Assembly: GCA_028696755.1 (NCBI GenBank)
Contig: JAQVGK010000217.1
Coordinates: 1-6,250 of the forward strand
DNA: 6,250 bases
Origin: Bacteroidales bacterium
GTDB lineage: Bacteria; Bacteroidota; Bacteroidia; Bacteroidales; ML635J-15
Direction of reading: 5' to 3'
The notes under the pieces were generated by a model. The model saw only the letters and a list, made by a program, of their open reading frames with translations. It ran no database searches and had not been told where the DNA came from. This document shows, piece by piece, positions 5,865 through 6,250 of this stretch. Made by a program: the position numbers and the translations under genes. Numbering within the stretch: the stretch's first letter is position 1; every line of letters begins with the position of its first letter.

Positions 5865-6250
5865 TCACCTAATATTCTCCTCAAAATCAATCTTAATATA
5901 ATCATTAAATTGAGGAATGATGCCATCCATTATTATCTTGCTTTTGTGATACTCATAAAACTCTTCATAGAACAAATATTCATTTGAAAAAGCAGAATCT
6001 TGACATTCGCTATTAAAATCAAATAAAACAAATTCAGTAAAGGAATTCAATGTATAATCAATGTCTTTATAATCCTTGCTGTTAGTAAAGATAACTTCTT
6101 GTTTTTTAGTCAGTTGAGTGGGAAAATACTTATCATTTATTTTCTCATATTTTACAAAAAAATCCAGCTGGTTATTATAAAGTTGATTTACAGTTAAATC
6201 AAACTTCTCTGGTTCTCCTAACAAATTGTACGAAAAGTAATACTCTACAA
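5865..6250 (-). CDS. C-terminal part of an unrecognised protein, N-terminus beyond window edge
   Basis: The frame is open from the right edge to the TGA at 5867-5865, giving 127 codons plus two bases. The only candidate start in the window is a TTG at 6224, but the frame continues open upstream of it (reading VEYYFSYN), so this is best treated as the end of a longer gene. The protein is rich in Asp, Glu, Asn, Tyr, Phe and Lys and has no membrane segment. Readable landmarks are NLLGEPEKFDL, YFPTQLTKKQEVIF and a C-terminus FNDYIKIDFEENIR. Alternating hydrophobic and polar residues suggest beta-strands, as in secreted or surface proteins of Bacteroidota, but I do not recognise a family. It is convergent with the polymerase gene, 71 bp away, and does not belong to that operon. 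Its base composition looks more AT-rich than its neighbours. Confidence 0.6.
   Translation of the reverse strand, partial: VEYYFSYNLLGEPEKFDLTVNQLYNNQLDFFVKYEKINDKYFPTQLTKKQEVIFTNSKDYKDIDYTLNSFTEFVLFDFNSECQDSAFSNEYLFYEEFYEYHKSKIIMDGIIPQFNDYIKIDFEENIR

Noticed and set aside
5799..5987. Plus-strand frame of 62 codons
   Set aside because: It overlaps the end of the convergent gene, is low-complexity and shows no domain.

Overview
The window looks like chromosomal DNA from a member of the Bacteroidota, possibly a Marinilabiliales- or Bacteroidales-like anaerobe or facultative organism. The reasons are its AT-rich composition, A/T-rich leaders without clear Shine-Dalgarno sequences, a match to the Bacteroidota -7 promoter element (TAnnTTTG), and protein families typical of that phylum. 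The taxonomic call is an inference. No RNA genes, transposase genes or CRISPR arrays were seen.

Left half (1-2835, all minus strand): a catabolic gene group transcribed leftward. It starts with a short MaoC-type hot-dog hydratase (2835-2374). After 12 bp comes a CitE/HpcH-type acyl-CoA lyase (2361-1474), and after a further 157 bp an MIO-type ammonia-lyase of the histidine/aromatic amino acid lyase family, which runs off the left edge (1316-1). A MaoC hydratase next to a CitE lyase is the usual arrangement for hydrating a branched unsaturated C5-type acyl-CoA (mesaconyl- or itaconyl-CoA-like) and cleaving the resulting 3-hydroxyacyl-CoA. An ammonia-lyase in the same group suggests that an amino acid is deaminated to an unsaturated acid, activated to a CoA ester by an enzyme not seen here, hydrated and cleaved. 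The lyase has an Ala-Cys-Gly triad where Ala-Ser-Gly is usual, and mixed HAL-like and PAL-like active-site residues, so its substrate cannot be read from the sequence.

Middle (2836-3209): a 374-bp region between divergent genes. It holds a roughly 160-bp imperfect palindrome built from three CATGGRG heptamers on one arm and their inverted copies on the other, with a second inverted repeat nested inside. It resembles a REP/MITE-type intergenic element.

Right half (3210-5793, plus strand): a two-gene translationally coupled unit. A polysaccharide deacetylase-like protein is followed after 1 nt by a polytopic O-antigen ligase/polymerase (Wzy/WaaL-type) membrane protein. Together they suggest surface polysaccharide or exopolysaccharide assembly. 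The far right (5865-6250, minus strand) holds the C-terminal end of a convergent gene that was not recognised.
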